Of a stretch of 64,000 nt of DNA, positions 8,791 through 21,600 are shown piece by piece. Source of the stretch: Girardinichthys multiradiatus (lineage: Eukaryota; Chordata; Actinopteri; Cyprinodontiformes; Goodeidae); contig NC_061813.1 in NCBI RefSeq assembly GCF_021462225.1, positions 16,764,442-16,828,441 on the forward strand, written 5' to 3'. Each line of letters starts with the position of its first letter. The first letter of the stretch is position 1. Made by a program: the position numbers and the translations under genes. The notes beneath the pieces were generated by a model. It was given only the letters and a program-made list of their open reading frames with translations, did no database searches and had not been told where the DNA came from.

Positions 8791-11700
8791 AAGGTGCATT
8801 ATCCAACTCTATCTAACTGTTAAATCTATCTTCATTTTTCCCAAGCTGATTAGATTTAGGTTATAAACGTCTATTTGCAGTTTTGACAACATTATGGGTT
8901 TTCAAAGAATCTGTTAAATAAGAACGTTTGAAAATACACCTTCGCCACTATAACTATAAATGCTAGAACTTCCATCAAGTTTTATAATATATTGCCAATC
9001 ACACTGCACCACATGCCTCAGCCTTTGTTAATTCTAAGCCTTGGGTAGAACAGAGATGGTGTTGATATATCTAAAGCACTGGAAGGGAATGGCATTGTTC
9101 ACTCTACATTTCCTTTGGGTAGTGTTTGGAAACACCACCCAAAAACATAGTTTTTCTCAAGCTCAGGCATGTTTATGTTTCTCCTCTACAAAAATAAGTT
9201 TAGTAAAGAGCATGTTATGAAGAACACATGTACTCCCCCCTCCTGTCCCTTTGTGCCCTTCACTGCAGCATCCTTGCTCAGGCACTCATATAATTGCAGT
9301 AGACAATCAGATGCCATCTTTACGGGCGCATGGTACAACTGTCAGAACATGTAAGAGCACGATAAAGCGTGGTTGATAAGTCCTGTCAAAAGAGCTTATG
9401 ACATGTTAACGCTCCCTTCACCACCAAGCGGTGTTGATTGTTTCACTGAATCAGTCAGTGAAAGACGGCGGGCTCTGTTCCTAGCAGATGTTGTGGCGGA
9501 TGCTTCTCCCTCGGCCTTACGTTGTTAATAAGAATTTGGAAGGATGGTGGCGGCTGAGTCTTTGTTGCTGCGTAGGTGGAGTGGGGGTGGTGCATCTAAT
9601 ATTGTTAGTAAACTTATCTTGACAAAGGTGTTGCGAGATGATGAAGAGGTGAAGGCTAAATGACACCAGGAAGACTCCTAATGTATTTAGCACAGCGTCA
9701 GCGTCACATTGCACAATCCAACTCTTCCTCAAAACTGTTGGGAATAAAATAATTTTTCGTGAATTAAATATTGAGTGCATTAAGAACATTTTTTAAGATG
9801 GTACGTCATCATAGTTCTCGATGGTTTTCACGATGTCTTAGCTGGTGTTCTTGCCATCCAAATCCAAGAACTGCACCAAGTCATTACAACTGCAGGAAGA
9901 TCAAAGCATGCTCGATCCACATGCCTTATTCTTTTTTAAGTGTTATGCACAAACATGTTCATGAGTCCGGTTAAATTTCAATTTGAACTTAACAATGCTG
10001 TTTTTCATAACACTAACTTGACTTCAGCGCAGCTCTTGTTGACCTCAAACTATATAGGTCCTTTTTGCCTAAAAGAGTCATGACATGTACCCTTAAAGGT
10101 AAGATCTTGGTGACTGCTGTGTCTTCATACAATTCAGGCTGGGCATACACATACATCCATTTCTGTGAACATGATACTCACAATGGCTGCATCTCCCCTT
10201 ACTTTAAGCTTGACTGTAACCCTCTTCACCTTAAACCTAGAAATACAAACTGAAGTTATGTTCCCTAACAATCTCCACTGCACCAAGGTTTGCTGTTAGA
10301 GCATTGAGAAAAAAAGAGCAAAATTGCAGCGTTATTTCTGAATTCCCTCTCTGACCTTTGATCTTTTTCACATACATGAGAAGATTTTGTCAGCTGATAT
10401 GTTTAAAACGAATCAGTATTTTTTTTTTAAAGAGGAACAATAACCTCTTAGTGCTTTAACTGTGGCTTCAAATAAAAACGTAGTCCCAATGGGCAAACGT
10501 TCGGGCAAAATTTCACAAACGTTTTGCTTTTTGACAACAATGATATGAAAATATATGAATGAGAGGCACTAGTTCAATATATTTCACTGCTGAGCTTTGA
10601 ACAAAAATTAATTCAGTTTTACCATTGTCAGCTGAATTTGTAACTAGTTTTTGATAAGGGTGAATGGGCACAATACTGTCTGTTTCTTTTACTTAAAAAT
10701 GGAAATGGAAGTGGCTTGAAGAGGAAAAGGGAAGACATTACCTTCTTCTCTTCTCTTTCCTGTTGTTCTCAGACTTGGCATTTGGCAACTTTTTTTTGTT
10801 GCTTTCACAGTGACAGCTGTGGGCCCTCCTGTAGCCCACAACTGGTGATAGCTGTGGGCTGCAGGAGGGCCAGTTTAGCACTGGGTCCATTCCTTACCCA
10901 TCAGCCAGCAAATGATACAGCTAGAACTGACGATGGGTGGCACAGTAGGAGTTTCCCTTTTAAATGTTTTGTTGGCAGGGGGAGATATTAACCTAAATCA
11001 GTCACATGACAAATTCATCGATTTAAGATAATCAAGTGATTACATTAAATGTGCCATTGAGAAAAAAAAATCACCCTTAATCACTGGAAGTCATCATGTT
11101 TGCTGTATTCAGTGTCTTTACTCACTAATTGAAGACATTTTAGACTTGGCTCTGAAGTAAACTTTTTATGTTTATATTAGCTAAATGGTCCAAGTGACTT
11201 TTTGCTTCCGCTTCCATTTCTGTCTACCTAAAGTTCAGGTGCTTGAAAGTAAGCACAAACTCCACCTATCTGGAGCACATTTGGAATACATTTTGTGTAA
11301 ATGGTGCATAGTCTATTATCAACAAGCCACAGTTATAAAACATGCATAATGTGATCTGGGGTTGTTATGTTTGACTAAGCAAGACCTTTCAAAAAAATAA
11401 TCATCTCTGTGGGGCAACAGGTGCCCAACATGCAGTTCTTTGCAGGTATCAGGCTATTGATGTCTGCACGGATGCATAGACAACATTAACATTTTAAATG
11501 ACTGACTGTGAAGACTCTCCTAGCATTAATAACTTGTAGAAATATTTAGATATATGAGCATAAAGAAATACTCAGAAAAGGTTCCTCCTTACAAAAAAAC
11601 ATGAATAATTTATTAAACATCAACAGATTATGAGCAAAAGACCCAAACATCAAAGCTATACAGCACTAGTTTTCTGCCTTCTCCCTTCTGTACAACAATT

Positions 11701-11810
11701 TCCCAGATACCCTAAAAAACCTTTTTATATTATGGACAATCACAAAGTTGCCATTTGTAGTTTGAAAACCAGTATTCTTAAATGTTTGAGCTATTAGCTC
11801 ACACATTCCA
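8791..11810. other. 3 kb gene-free stretch with no repeat recognised
   Basis: No gene or mobile element could be supported here. Two details stand out: a 39-codon open frame at 9544-9663 (MVAAESLLLRRW...) in slightly GC-richer DNA, too short to call, and a strong inverted repeat at 10,822-10,871. Other open frames (for example 10,716-10,991) show no domain and no matching splice signals. Confidence 0.45.
10822..10871. repeat. Inverted repeat, 19-bp arms
   Basis: Left arm 10,822-10,840 (GGCCCTCCTGTAGCCCACA) pairs with right arm 10,853-10,871 with one mismatch, which would be a G-U pair in RNA. The loop is 12 bases. Pairing does not extend outward, so it is shorter than a usual microRNA precursor stem. 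Confidence 0.85.
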
Positions 11811-11814
11811 TACA

Positions 11815-12147
11815 TTTTTTTTTTTTTTCAGCACTAGTGGCCTTTATTTTTTGACAGTAGGCAGACATGAAAGAGGAGTAGAGAGAGGGGGAGACATTTG
11901 GCAAATGTCGCCAGGTCCGGGACTCGAACCCAGGATGGCCGTTTTGAGGACTGTAGCCTCCATATATGGTCGCGCGCGTAACCCCTGCACCATCGGGTCT
12001 GGGACTCGAACCCGGGACGGCCATTTTGAGGACTGTAGCCTCCATATATGGTCGCGTCTGGGACTCGAACCCAGGACGGCCGTTTTGAGGACTGTAGCCT
12101 CCATATATGGTCGTGCGCTTAACCCCTGCACCATCAGTGCCGTGCCC
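11815..12147 (-). mobile_element. tRNA-derived SINE, copy 3, with triplicated head module
   Basis: The best-preserved copy of the SINE family. The minus strand starts at 12,147 with box A (TGGTGCAGGGGTTAAGCGC), has box B GGTTCGAGTCC, and ends in a poly-A tail (T run at 11,815-11,829). The box B half of the head occurs three times: modules at 12,056-12,146, 11,997-12,055 and 11,915-11,996, with box B at 12,061-12,071, 12,002-12,012 and 11,920-11,930. Modules one and three also carry box A; the middle one lacks it. Open frames of 83-122 codons across it reflect the repeated module. Confidence 0.85.
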
Positions 12148-12742
12148 TAATTTTTTAATCTGATATTTTCACTGTCTTTCTAAGATGCTCTTAAGATGTT
12201 AAATAATTTAAAAAACGTTTTGCCCCAGTCCAATTGGTTTAAAAAACGTTTTTTGCAACAATTCTGTTGTAAAATTTTGTGTTTTAAGGTATTCTGATGA
12301 TGGCTTGCATGGTGATGCCATGATCACCATACAACAAGCTAAGCAGCCCTTTATTTGGCTGTTGGCTTGGCTAATACCCAGCTGCCATAGTGGTCAGAAC
12401 TTGAATGAGTTGACCCAAGGCTTCTGCAGACGGCTACCCCTTCAGAGCAATTTTTCCTTTATGTCTTCAGATGTTCGTGCGGAGGTTTAATTAATTCATG
12501 CTTCTGTACAGGTTTTCTGCTGTGGCCTCATGACTTTGTCTAGCTTTGCCTTCAGTCAGGTTTCATCAGTGAGGAACCCGACTGTGTGATTATAACACAA
12601 AGGCATTGTGGGACTGTGCCAACAGGATGAGCAGGAAGAGACAAGAATAAAAGTGAAAAGTTTCAAGTTGACTACATAAGAGTCGGGATCGCTGTTTAGC
12701 ACCTTGGAATCTGAGGGTAGACTCCAAATTCAATTCACCCTC
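12148..12742. other. Unassigned stretch
   Basis: About 600 bases between the SINE and a Tc1 relic. It contains short open frames and a repeated AAAAAACGTTTT motif (near 12,210-12,255). I see no gene or named element. Confidence 0.4.
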
Positions 12743-13720
12743 TAGTGCCTTGCAAAATCAGTATTTAAAAAAAAGATTTTAATCAATATACACGAAGTTG
12801 CACATAATTGTGAAGTGGAAGGAAAATGGTAGATGTTCGGGTTTTTGTTTATATTTTTTAAAAATTGAAATCTAAAAGCTGTGGCATGAATTAGTCTTCA
12901 GCCCTTTTTACTCTTACACACCTAAATACAATTATGTCCAACAAATTGCCTTCAGAAGTTATTTAATTAGCTAAAATGTCAATCTGTGTATAATTATATC
13001 TCAGTATAAAAACAACTGTTCACAAAAATGCACAAATGAAAGTGGAAAAGGGGATATTTGGTTTTTATCCAGTATTTCAAAAACAGAATATGGAATTTAT
13101 TTGGACTCAGTCTCCCTCCTTTTGTAAAAAAAAACAAAAAAACAATATCCCCAAAGCATGATGCTGCCACCACAATCTTTCACCATGGGGAAAATGTGTT
13201 CATGTCCTGTGTTAGTTTTTCACCTCACATTTGACTTTGCAAACTAAAACGTTTAGGTCTCACACCACCTGAACACCTTCTTCCACGTGTCTACTGTTTC
13301 CAATACATGTCCAGGGCCAAACTGTTGGGTTTCTTCTTGTCAAGATTAGATTTATGGAGTGCGTGACCAATAGTTGTCCTGTCAATAGATTCTACCACTG
13401 GAGCTGTGCAGCTTCTCCTGAGTTTCTGTTCACCTCTTGGCTGCTTCTCTGATCAATGCTTTTGCATCTTGCATCAGTTTAGATCGATGGTCATGTTTTG
13501 GTAGGTTTACTAGTTGTGAGATACTTTTTGCACTAAGATCATAGAACAGTGCTCCATGAAATATTGTTTCATAATCTAACCCTGCTTTATACTTCCTCCC
13601 TGCCCTGTCTGCTGTGTTACTTGGTCTTTATGATACTGCTCACTGACTAAAGCTCTATAACAAATCTCTGAGACACTTCACAGGTCTACAGAACTGATTT
13701 TAAAGGTTGTAGGGGTCAAT
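12743..13720 (-). mobile_element. Tc1-like relic (TTGCAAAAG-ended family)
   Basis: The left end TAGTGCCTTGCAAAA (12,743 on) and the following motif GCACATAATTGTGAAGTGGA belong to a well-known fish Tc1-like family. The minus strand downstream shows decayed transposase: the complement of AGCATGATGCTGCCACCACA (13,157 on) is the conserved block around GGGGxMxW-type Gly-rich sequence, and complements of later blocks follow in order. Stops and gaps are frequent. The right inverted repeat is missing. Related relics lie at 17,780, 26,085, 32,787 and 63,485. Confidence 0.7.
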
Positions 13721-14518
13721 AACATCGACCCTGCATGGTGTGTAGCTTCGGCATCGGCACAACCAAACTACGGCTTGTCTGGGGTTAACTTTTGCGGGCA
13801 AAACTTTTTTCACACCTCTGTGGTGAGCAATGCTGTCTGATGGTGTGTTCGCAGGAACGATTAATTCCAAAAGAATGTTAACATAACCACGAGGACAAGG
13901 CCTTCTTTAATGCTTAGACCACGGCATAAACGGCCCCAACTAGTCACAAGGCTCGCTCAAATGACTTTGAGCTGTTTTTATCCTTCTTATCTACTTTGTA
14001 ACACTCAGCAACAAACACACAGCGGGGCATCTAACACAACTTCAGTCAACAATGGCTCTGTCTTCTGGCTGGTTTATGCAAAACAGAACTTTTAAAGAAT
14101 ACCGTAAATACACACAGAGTAGTCAGCAAAGAAGTCAGAGGTCACGGGCTCTGTGTAGGTCTAATATATTGGCACAGGATGAAAATTATACTGACATCAG
14201 ACAAAAAAAAAAATGCTTTGAGCAATCATTTTAATATGCAGAGCCTGTAAGCAGGAAGGAAAGAAAAATATTTCAACAGTGACCAGGAAAGCCTTAAAAA
14301 CACAAATAGTACAACAGATTTCATTTTCTAAAAAGGTCACAAAGACTAATCAGTAGAAGGTATTCATAAGTTATTACTCAAATTGTAGCTGTTCTCTACT
14401 CTGCATTTCCATTTCTCATTACTTTCATGATGTAAACACACCAGTCCTACCACTGGCCTGTTAATGGTGCTAATAACAAGCATCCAGCCAGCAGCAGTCA
14501 GGCTTTAGGAGCTACAGA
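13721..14518. other. Unassigned stretch
   Basis: About 800 bases with short overlapping open frames and no recognisable domain, repeat end or RNA gene. Confidence 0.4.
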
Positions 14519-14923
14519 TCATTGTTCACTTGTCACGAAAAAGATCCCTCGGCCTCTGGGTGCTCTTTTGCTGTGTGGCCTCCATCCTTTCGTTGCACAC
14601 TCCGCTCGCTCACCGCCTCCCTTCGTCCTTCTCTCTCCAGTAGCCCCTGTGGGAGCGAGGGTGAAATGACACACAGTGGCTGACTGTCGCCCAAAGGGGC
14701 TAGGGTTCTGGCCTTGGCTGGCTGGATCTGTGTGGCAGCTGGTGAGCCCGCTGCCCTCTCTGTGGCCTGCAGCATCAACAGTGGTGGTAGTGGGACTGAT
14801 TGGAGCCTCACTCTGATCTCCGACTCTAGCGCTGACGTTTAACTGCTCGCTGCTGCCCACACGACTGGTGGCGAGGAAGTGGAATGGTGAGCGGCGATTG
14901 AAAACAGACACATATAAATGCAT
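14519..14923 (-). other. GC-richer open region, possible exon, unidentified
   Basis: This segment is clearly GC-richer than its surroundings and open in two minus frames (134 and 92 codons). A plausible 3' splice acceptor (pyrimidine-rich, ending CCACCAG) lies near 14,865. The translations are rich in Ser, Pro, Thr, Gly and Arg and match no family I know. It sits about 600 bp past the EEF1E1 stop codon on the same strand, so it could be an alternative 3' exon or 3' UTR of that gene, an exon of a neighbour, or simply a GC-rich island. I cannot choose. Confidence 0.25.
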
Positions 14924-15306
14924 GCAGACGAAGTAGAATAAGAACGAACAAAAAAACCAACGAATGTGCTAAGAAATTTAATACGATAGAAATCCAGAGT
15001 TAGAACAGTTTGGGCTGTGATGTTTATAGGGTTCTAACAATAATCAAGCAAGATCTTGGGACATAATACACTGCCAGTTAGGTTCATCACCTAGAGTACC
15101 AGCGGTAAAGCATTCAAGGCTCAGATTAAACAAGGAATCAACATTTACAGCTAGCAGCAGTGCACTATATTGCATTCAGTTTTCCCTTTAATAACAGCAA
15201 ATGTCACAAAAAAACCCAAAAAACATAAACACTGAGTTACATCACTGTTCTGCCAGAAATGTAGGAGGGTTAAGACACCAGATTGTTTATAAATAGTATT
15301 TAGTTA

Positions 15307-15312
15307 TTTATT
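15307..15312 (-). promoter_or_regulatory. Candidate polyadenylation signal of EEF1E1
   Basis: AATAAA on the minus strand, about 205 bases after the EEF1E1 stop codon. Position is reasonable for a short 3' UTR, but the region is AT-rich and other hexamers are possible. Confidence 0.3.
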
Positions 15313-15517
15313 AGTTACTAAAAACTGAACTATTTTTATCCTCAACAAATAATCAGTGGGGATATATTATTGACACAGAAACATGCACAAGAGAACAGTA
15401 TGTGGAAACATCTGTGTTTTATGACATTAGGAGATCCCTTGTCCGGGTTTGGCAGGAAGGTTGGAAAAGTTGTACCGCGACAGGCTGAGAGGAGGAGGAG
15501 GAGGATGATGTCTAGCC

Positions 15518-15661
15518 TCAGTGGTGTCTGCTGGTGTAAAGTCTGTTCCTGAGCACAACTACTGGAGGGAGGTGGTGTCGGACCCCGGGTTGGTGCTGGA
15601 TGTGGTCGAACCACCGTGTCACATTCACGCACTGCTCTTTTTCCTGGACGGTCAAGTCCAG
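15518..15661 (-). CDS. eef1e1: EEF1E1 coding exon 4 (terminal)
   Basis: 47 codons and a TGA at 15,518-15,520. The acceptor is CATTTCAG|CTG. It reads LDLTVQEKEQCVNVTRWFDH, then IQHQPGVRHHLPPVVVLRNR and LYTSRHH, in step with the human end (DLTVQEKEKYLNVSRWFCHI and RLYTNSH). The exon is GC-rich compared with the AT-rich introns, as expected for constrained coding DNA. Confidence 0.95.
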   Translation of the reverse strand: MDLTVQEKEQCVNVTRWFDHIQHQPGVRHHLPPVVVLRNRLYTSRHH

Positions 15662-18600
15662 CTGAAATGGAGGAGGAGGTATAATTATATTTTAAAGACA
15701 AAAACTTTTAAAAGCAGCATAACACATCATGAGAAGGCCAGTACATATATATTCAATATTATCTGAAGATCATATTATAAACACCCTAAATCGAGATTAT
15801 TTGGCTCTAATTTATACTTGTTTTAAGGATTATTTAGTAAATTTTAATCTATTGTACTTTTATTTCTGACACTTTGTTTCGGAAATGTGTTTACTAATTA
15901 ATTTGTTAAGATGCTAGTCTAAAAACGCCACAGCAATAATTTATTTATCCAAAAGGAAAGAAGAATTGTATTTAAAAGATTGTTCATATTATTTTAATTT
16001 CTGTTTATTTATAATTTAAACTGTGCAACATACAGTAAAAATCTAAAACTTTGAGGTGGAATTTTAAATTCTATCAGAATGAGACAGTAAATAAGATAAA
16101 CCACATATTTTAACTGAGATAATACGCTTAGTTGGATATAATTATGACACCCTTAACAGAAATCCAATACTGATACACCAGAAATGTTTATGATCTTTTA
16201 TGTTATACCTGATGACAAAAAAACTCGCTGCCAGATGAACTGTGGTTCAGGTCAAAGCAAATCCAGTTCTCAGATTGTGCACAACATTCTACTATGGTGG
16301 ATAATATTTATACCCATGATAGTCTTAAAAATGACTTAAAACTATAAAAAGTTTAAAGAATAAAAATTTTCTTCTCTTAAATTTAACATAAAAAACAAAT
16401 TGAGAAAAGTTAACATAAAAAAAGAAAAAAAGAAATCTGTTTTCAGGGATTAGGTGCGGTTTAATTTTTCTGGGGGGACGGGAATTTCCACAATAAATCA
16501 ATGGGAGAAAACTGCTAGTCTTACTTAGATGAAACAGCTTAATTAGAAGGTTATTTGAGAATATTTGGGACATTCTTGCTGGTAATCCCAGCTGAACAGA
16601 CCTTGTGAATCGAGGTCTGCCTGTAACAACCCAAAGCTTATTTATAAATGAACTGCAAATAAAGGATCGCAGTTCATAAAATAGATCCGCTTGCATTCAA
16701 TCAGATGAAGAGCTGTCGAGTTCTGCACCAGCATCAAAGTTTTACCTGATAGGATAAAAGACAGAAATCATAGACTTTGCTGCTGCAACACAAATCTTAT
16801 TTGGCCCATTGACCGCTTGTGTTTTTTTTATCGCGCCATTAAATGAAATAGGCAAATTCCACACATATACAAACATTGAGCCTGGAACCCTTTTAGCATC
16901 AGTCAGGTTTAATGTTTGTGTAAACTTGTTTTTTCCTGAATTGAACATCGGCACAGGCCGAGGTCGAGGGTTGGGCCAGCTGACCCGCTGTCCCCGAGGT
17001 TAAAAACCACACTGACAGCAAATCAAAGTGACGCTCATCTGCCTGGTGGCGGGGTCCAAATTTCCATCTCCGCCACAACCGCTGACATCTCCCAACATGT
17101 GATCCCTCCCTCCCCGAGTCTCGCTCAGCCGTTGCCGTTTCTGAACTCGCTTTTCTTTTATCCTGTAAGGCGGAACAAACTTACTTGTCCCTGGTCTGAG
17201 GCTAAAGCCATCACTTCATGCCTCATCACTTTATCTGTTTGAAGAGAACTGAAAATGTGTTTAGAATCCGTGTGTTCATTGCCAGCTTGTCCTCGATGCC
17301 CTTTGGCCATATGACTGGTCTAATTGCGTGTTATATACGATGACAAATTGATAATTAGAGTTGTGGTTTGACAAAAGTGAGAGATGAGATGAACTGAAAC
17401 TGAAGGGAAAAGGGATGGATGCCTCGATTCCCAGTATATGGCTATAAGAAATCCCTGAGAAAATAAATCAATCTAGTTTACTCATGCAGCATCACATTAA
17501 AAAAAACTAAAGATGCCTAAAGTTGGCCTAAACGTTTTGTAGTATCACAAAAAGATGAATCTCAAAAACATCCAAATCTTTATTAGCTTCAGGAAAAGAC
17601 TAAAAATGCATGCGCTTCTGGACATCTAGAGCAGTTAGAGTCCATCCACCTTGCCAAATATATAATAGTGTGAATGTCTGACACTTAAAACATAATACCC
17701 TACCAAATATTGCAGTCAAGCAGTCCTATGCAATTGCAATTTTGCAGGCACTGATATTACGGTTCAGTATATTCTGCAGCTCTAGTTGCGATGTTTTTGT
17801 TTAGCAGCGCCAGGGAAACTAGACCTAGTGGATAGGAAGATGGATGACGCTAAAACAAGAACAATTCTGGAAACAGGAAAACCTGTTGGAAGCTGCAAAA
17901 GACTTTTGACTGACAGAGGTTCATCTTCCAGCAGGACTACAACCCCAAACCTAAACTTTACAGTTATGCACTTGGTCTGAGTCGATCACATTAAATCTCA
18001 ATAAATAAAAAAAACACTTTGTGGTTGTAGTGGGAGAGAGAGAAAGAGAGAGATAGAAAGAAGGAACTTACTATAATTGAGTGCATCCCATAGTACATAA
18101 GAACATCAGATAAGGTTAACTGGTTCCCTGCCAGGTAGACTTTGTCTTGCAGGTAGAGGTTGAGGTCCTGAAAGAGGAAATTTCCAAACACAACATAACA
18201 TATGCAAATCAAGTCTGAAAATATGATAATTTATGCATTACGGTAAATATTTCTGTGTAAACACACTTGTCTTCACATGACAGATGAAAACATTCTATGA
18301 ATCATTAATGAAGCTCCCCTTATTTGACTTTTAGTTTCATCTTATTCCAAAATCCTGTTCCAAGTATCATTTTATTTAATCTAATATTGTTTATGACAGT
18401 TTCTCTCATGCATAGCTGTTATCATATTTTACATTAAATGTAGCTCCTTTAAACGTGTAAAAGGCACCGAAACGGCCTAAATATCAGTTAACCTATAAAT
18501 CAGTGGGTGCTTGAGGTACATGGGACCGGAGCTGACTGGCATCTGCATGTCTGTGATGTGAATAGAAATAACTTGTAACCTGAGGGGGTATTGTCATCTC

Positions 18601-21600
18601 TCGTCATGGCTGGAGACTTAACACAGATGCCCGACAAAGCAGGCTTTTGGTTTGCTCCACAACAAAATGATCACAAATCTAATGAAGGTGTTTCAAACTT
18701 GGGTGGCTTTTTTGTGCGTTTCTCAGCCTGTGTATGCAAAGTCGCACATGGAGGAGCTGGTCCCAGGGGACGGGGGGACCGTCTTTAGCGCTTGTACATT
18801 GCACAAAGGGAAGACTTTCCACACACACTTACAGAAGCATCTTGGGGGCAAATGGAGTTATTGTGCAGGAAGAGTGGGTGATGCCAAACAAGGCATGAAG
18901 ACAGCAGACTTCCTCCACTTCAAGAATCAGATCCTTGCTTTTGTTTGCCTACAGCCATGGATCTAAAGCCCAGTCGTGCATCAGAGGAGTGGGAGGCTCT
19001 CCTAGTAACCCCCACCAACACATACGAGCTTCAACCTGAGTTCTATTCTACCTGAACTGGGCATTTAACTGAACTGAATCTAAAGCTGCGTGTTGCCCTA
19101 TAAGGCTAAACGATAAGAATTCTTTGCTCCTTTAATTAAGCACAAAAGCTGAACATTTAACTATCAACATACATAATATTTAATGATGCTATTAATGCAA
19201 TTTACTGCATGAGTTTGGATCAATCTGTTCCTTACGTACTTTATGGCACATATAAGGACAAAACATCTGCTGCCACGATGCTCCAAGGAAAACCTCTCAA
19301 ATAAAAGTGCTTTTGTTTAGGAAAAATATTTGGGTCAATTATTCCAAGGGCCAAACACTTCATGCAACCAACATGTTTGATATCTTATCCAGATTTTAGA
19401 ATTTAACTGAAAGAAATCCTCTTGTTCATAATGGCGATACCCAGACATGAACACATTTGTTTGCACCCCTGATAAACATGTCTAAAAAGCATTTAAAAAA
19501 ATTATAAATTATAAATAAGCTTTTATTCTGTAAACATGATGAAAATCCAGCCTTTAATTTGAATAGATTTAATTAGTGGAGCTAAAAAAATAATATTTAT
19601 ATAACCCTCCTTTGCTAATAAGAGCACACAGCCTTCTATATTATTTCACGAGGTTGGAGATACAGAAAAAGTTATGTTTAACAGGTTTAGGGTTTAGGAT
19701 TTAGGCCTAGGGACTGTTTTGAATCCTATTTAAAGACCTTACGACAATCTCTTTTCAGTTTTCAAGGTTTCATAGGCTTCTGATCCTCCACCATATTTAA
19801 CTTGGGCACTTAGGTGCTTTATCTCATATTCATCCTTTGCTTCACACCAAACCCACCTGGAATGTTTGTTAGTCTAATCTGACCAAAACACGAGGTTCCC
19901 AGTTAAAGTCTAACTAAAGTTTAGCGAACTCCACGATTATACGTTTGTAATGGAAGACGTGAGTTATTTTTATTAGGCCCAAACCACCACATAGCGTACA
20001 GACAGCGTTTAATGTTTTTTGGAGGCTTGACGCCACTAAAATCTTAATGCCACTCTTTGCTCCAGTTCTTTAGAGATTTTTGTTTCTGCATTTACTTGCC
20101 TGCTCACTGGGTGTGTGGCAAGATCAATCTGTGTCCGTCTTCTGCTTCACATCGTATTTACACTCCAGGATAAATACAGTTCCTAAAATATCTGCAATCA
20201 ACATGAAAGGTAAAGCATATATTTTAAAAACACTTCATTTTAATTGTTAGTTATGCCAACAATTGTGTTACTGGGATTTTTGCTCAACACCATTTTCAAG
20301 CAGGGGATTTTTTTTCCTCACTAGATACAGGTACACATAAAAAAATGTGAATTTTGTGAAAATGTGCAATATTATTTTCTCTCCTTTCAGAAAGTGAAAC
20401 TCGTATATCATATAGATTCATTACACATAGAGGGAAATATTTGAAGCCTTTATTTCTTGTCATTTTGAGGATTGTGGCTGACAGATATAGAAAATTACAA
20501 TATTGTAAAAATTTTAAATATTAGAAATTCATGTTGTCACACCATAATCAGCTAATTAACTCAAAACACCTGAAAAGGTCACCTTCCACAAGGTCATTGT
20601 TAAAGAAGCTGGTTGTTCAGAGTAGTCTACGAACTTTGGATGAAAGTGTGTGTAAATAAATCCACGAAAACTTTAGACCTGCCGGGAAAATGTGCGGAAG
20701 CCACGCAAACTTTTTCAATCGACAATGATAAACTACAGAAAACTAAAACTCACCTAAATACACTGAAATGTGACTCCATTCAGCTTTATTTAATTCATGG
20801 AGAATCAAACCTGATGTTTTTTCATGAGTTTGAGCTTTTATGGTTTAAACCAGAGCGATGAAACTGAATCACATTTCTCGTCATACGATAACGTAACACA
20901 CCTCAGAAAAAGGTGGGAACAACCTCAGTCAGATATAAACTGGGAAACTTCCTCTGCTTCTGTCATCTGTAGATGGAAATGCTCATCGGTCTCTGCACTG
21001 AGGAGCATAAAATGCATGTGAATCATCTAAGGGACACTCTAACTGAGAAAGAAAACGGTGTCTGATCAGCAGATCAATTCCTAACAAGTCAGGCTTGATG
21101 ATTCCTAAGCTGGACAAGCTGGAGATAATCACATGTCCATAAATAGCTGCGTAAAGTTGCACGTTATCGTGGAACGGTGGCTGCTTTTGCACAGGTGGCG
21201 GACGTTGCCAATGGAAGAAGTCGGAGGAAGCGTTTTTTTCAGAGATCGTACTGACCTGCTGGTACATGATGATCCATGGTTTATTGGCTAGTTCAGATTG
21301 TCCAGGGCAATTATTTTGGAGCTCTGCATGGAGCTGGCCTCAGTGTTACAGAGGGAAACCAGGAGGAACTGTGTCTGCGGTACGAGTTACAGTTCTTGCT
21401 ACGCTGCGCTCCTTCTAACCGGAGCTTTTCAGAGGGAGCTGACTGACAGGTCGGGTGTTTAACAGTCATCCCTGAGCCGGGCCATGCCGACCATATGGGT
21501 CAGCCTCATCCATATGTTGCTCCAATATATAAAGTTCCCCTAAACTGTGGCTCTCACACTGCGAGGAGATGATTTCTGAATGTACTCAGAGCTATGAACT

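Noticed and set aside
11915..12147. True tRNA gene
   Set aside because: Box A and box B are present, but no cloverleaf could be drawn and the unit ends in a SINE body and poly-A tail.
11794..12150. Frames with three repeated 20-residue blocks, looking like a repeat protein
   Set aside because: The repeats are the three SINE head modules; frames exist on both strands and there is no other coding signal.
2800..15300. BLOC1S5, expected downstream of EEF1E1 by human order
   Set aside because: I looked for its coiled-coil blocks on the minus strand and found none; it may lie beyond the window or elsewhere.
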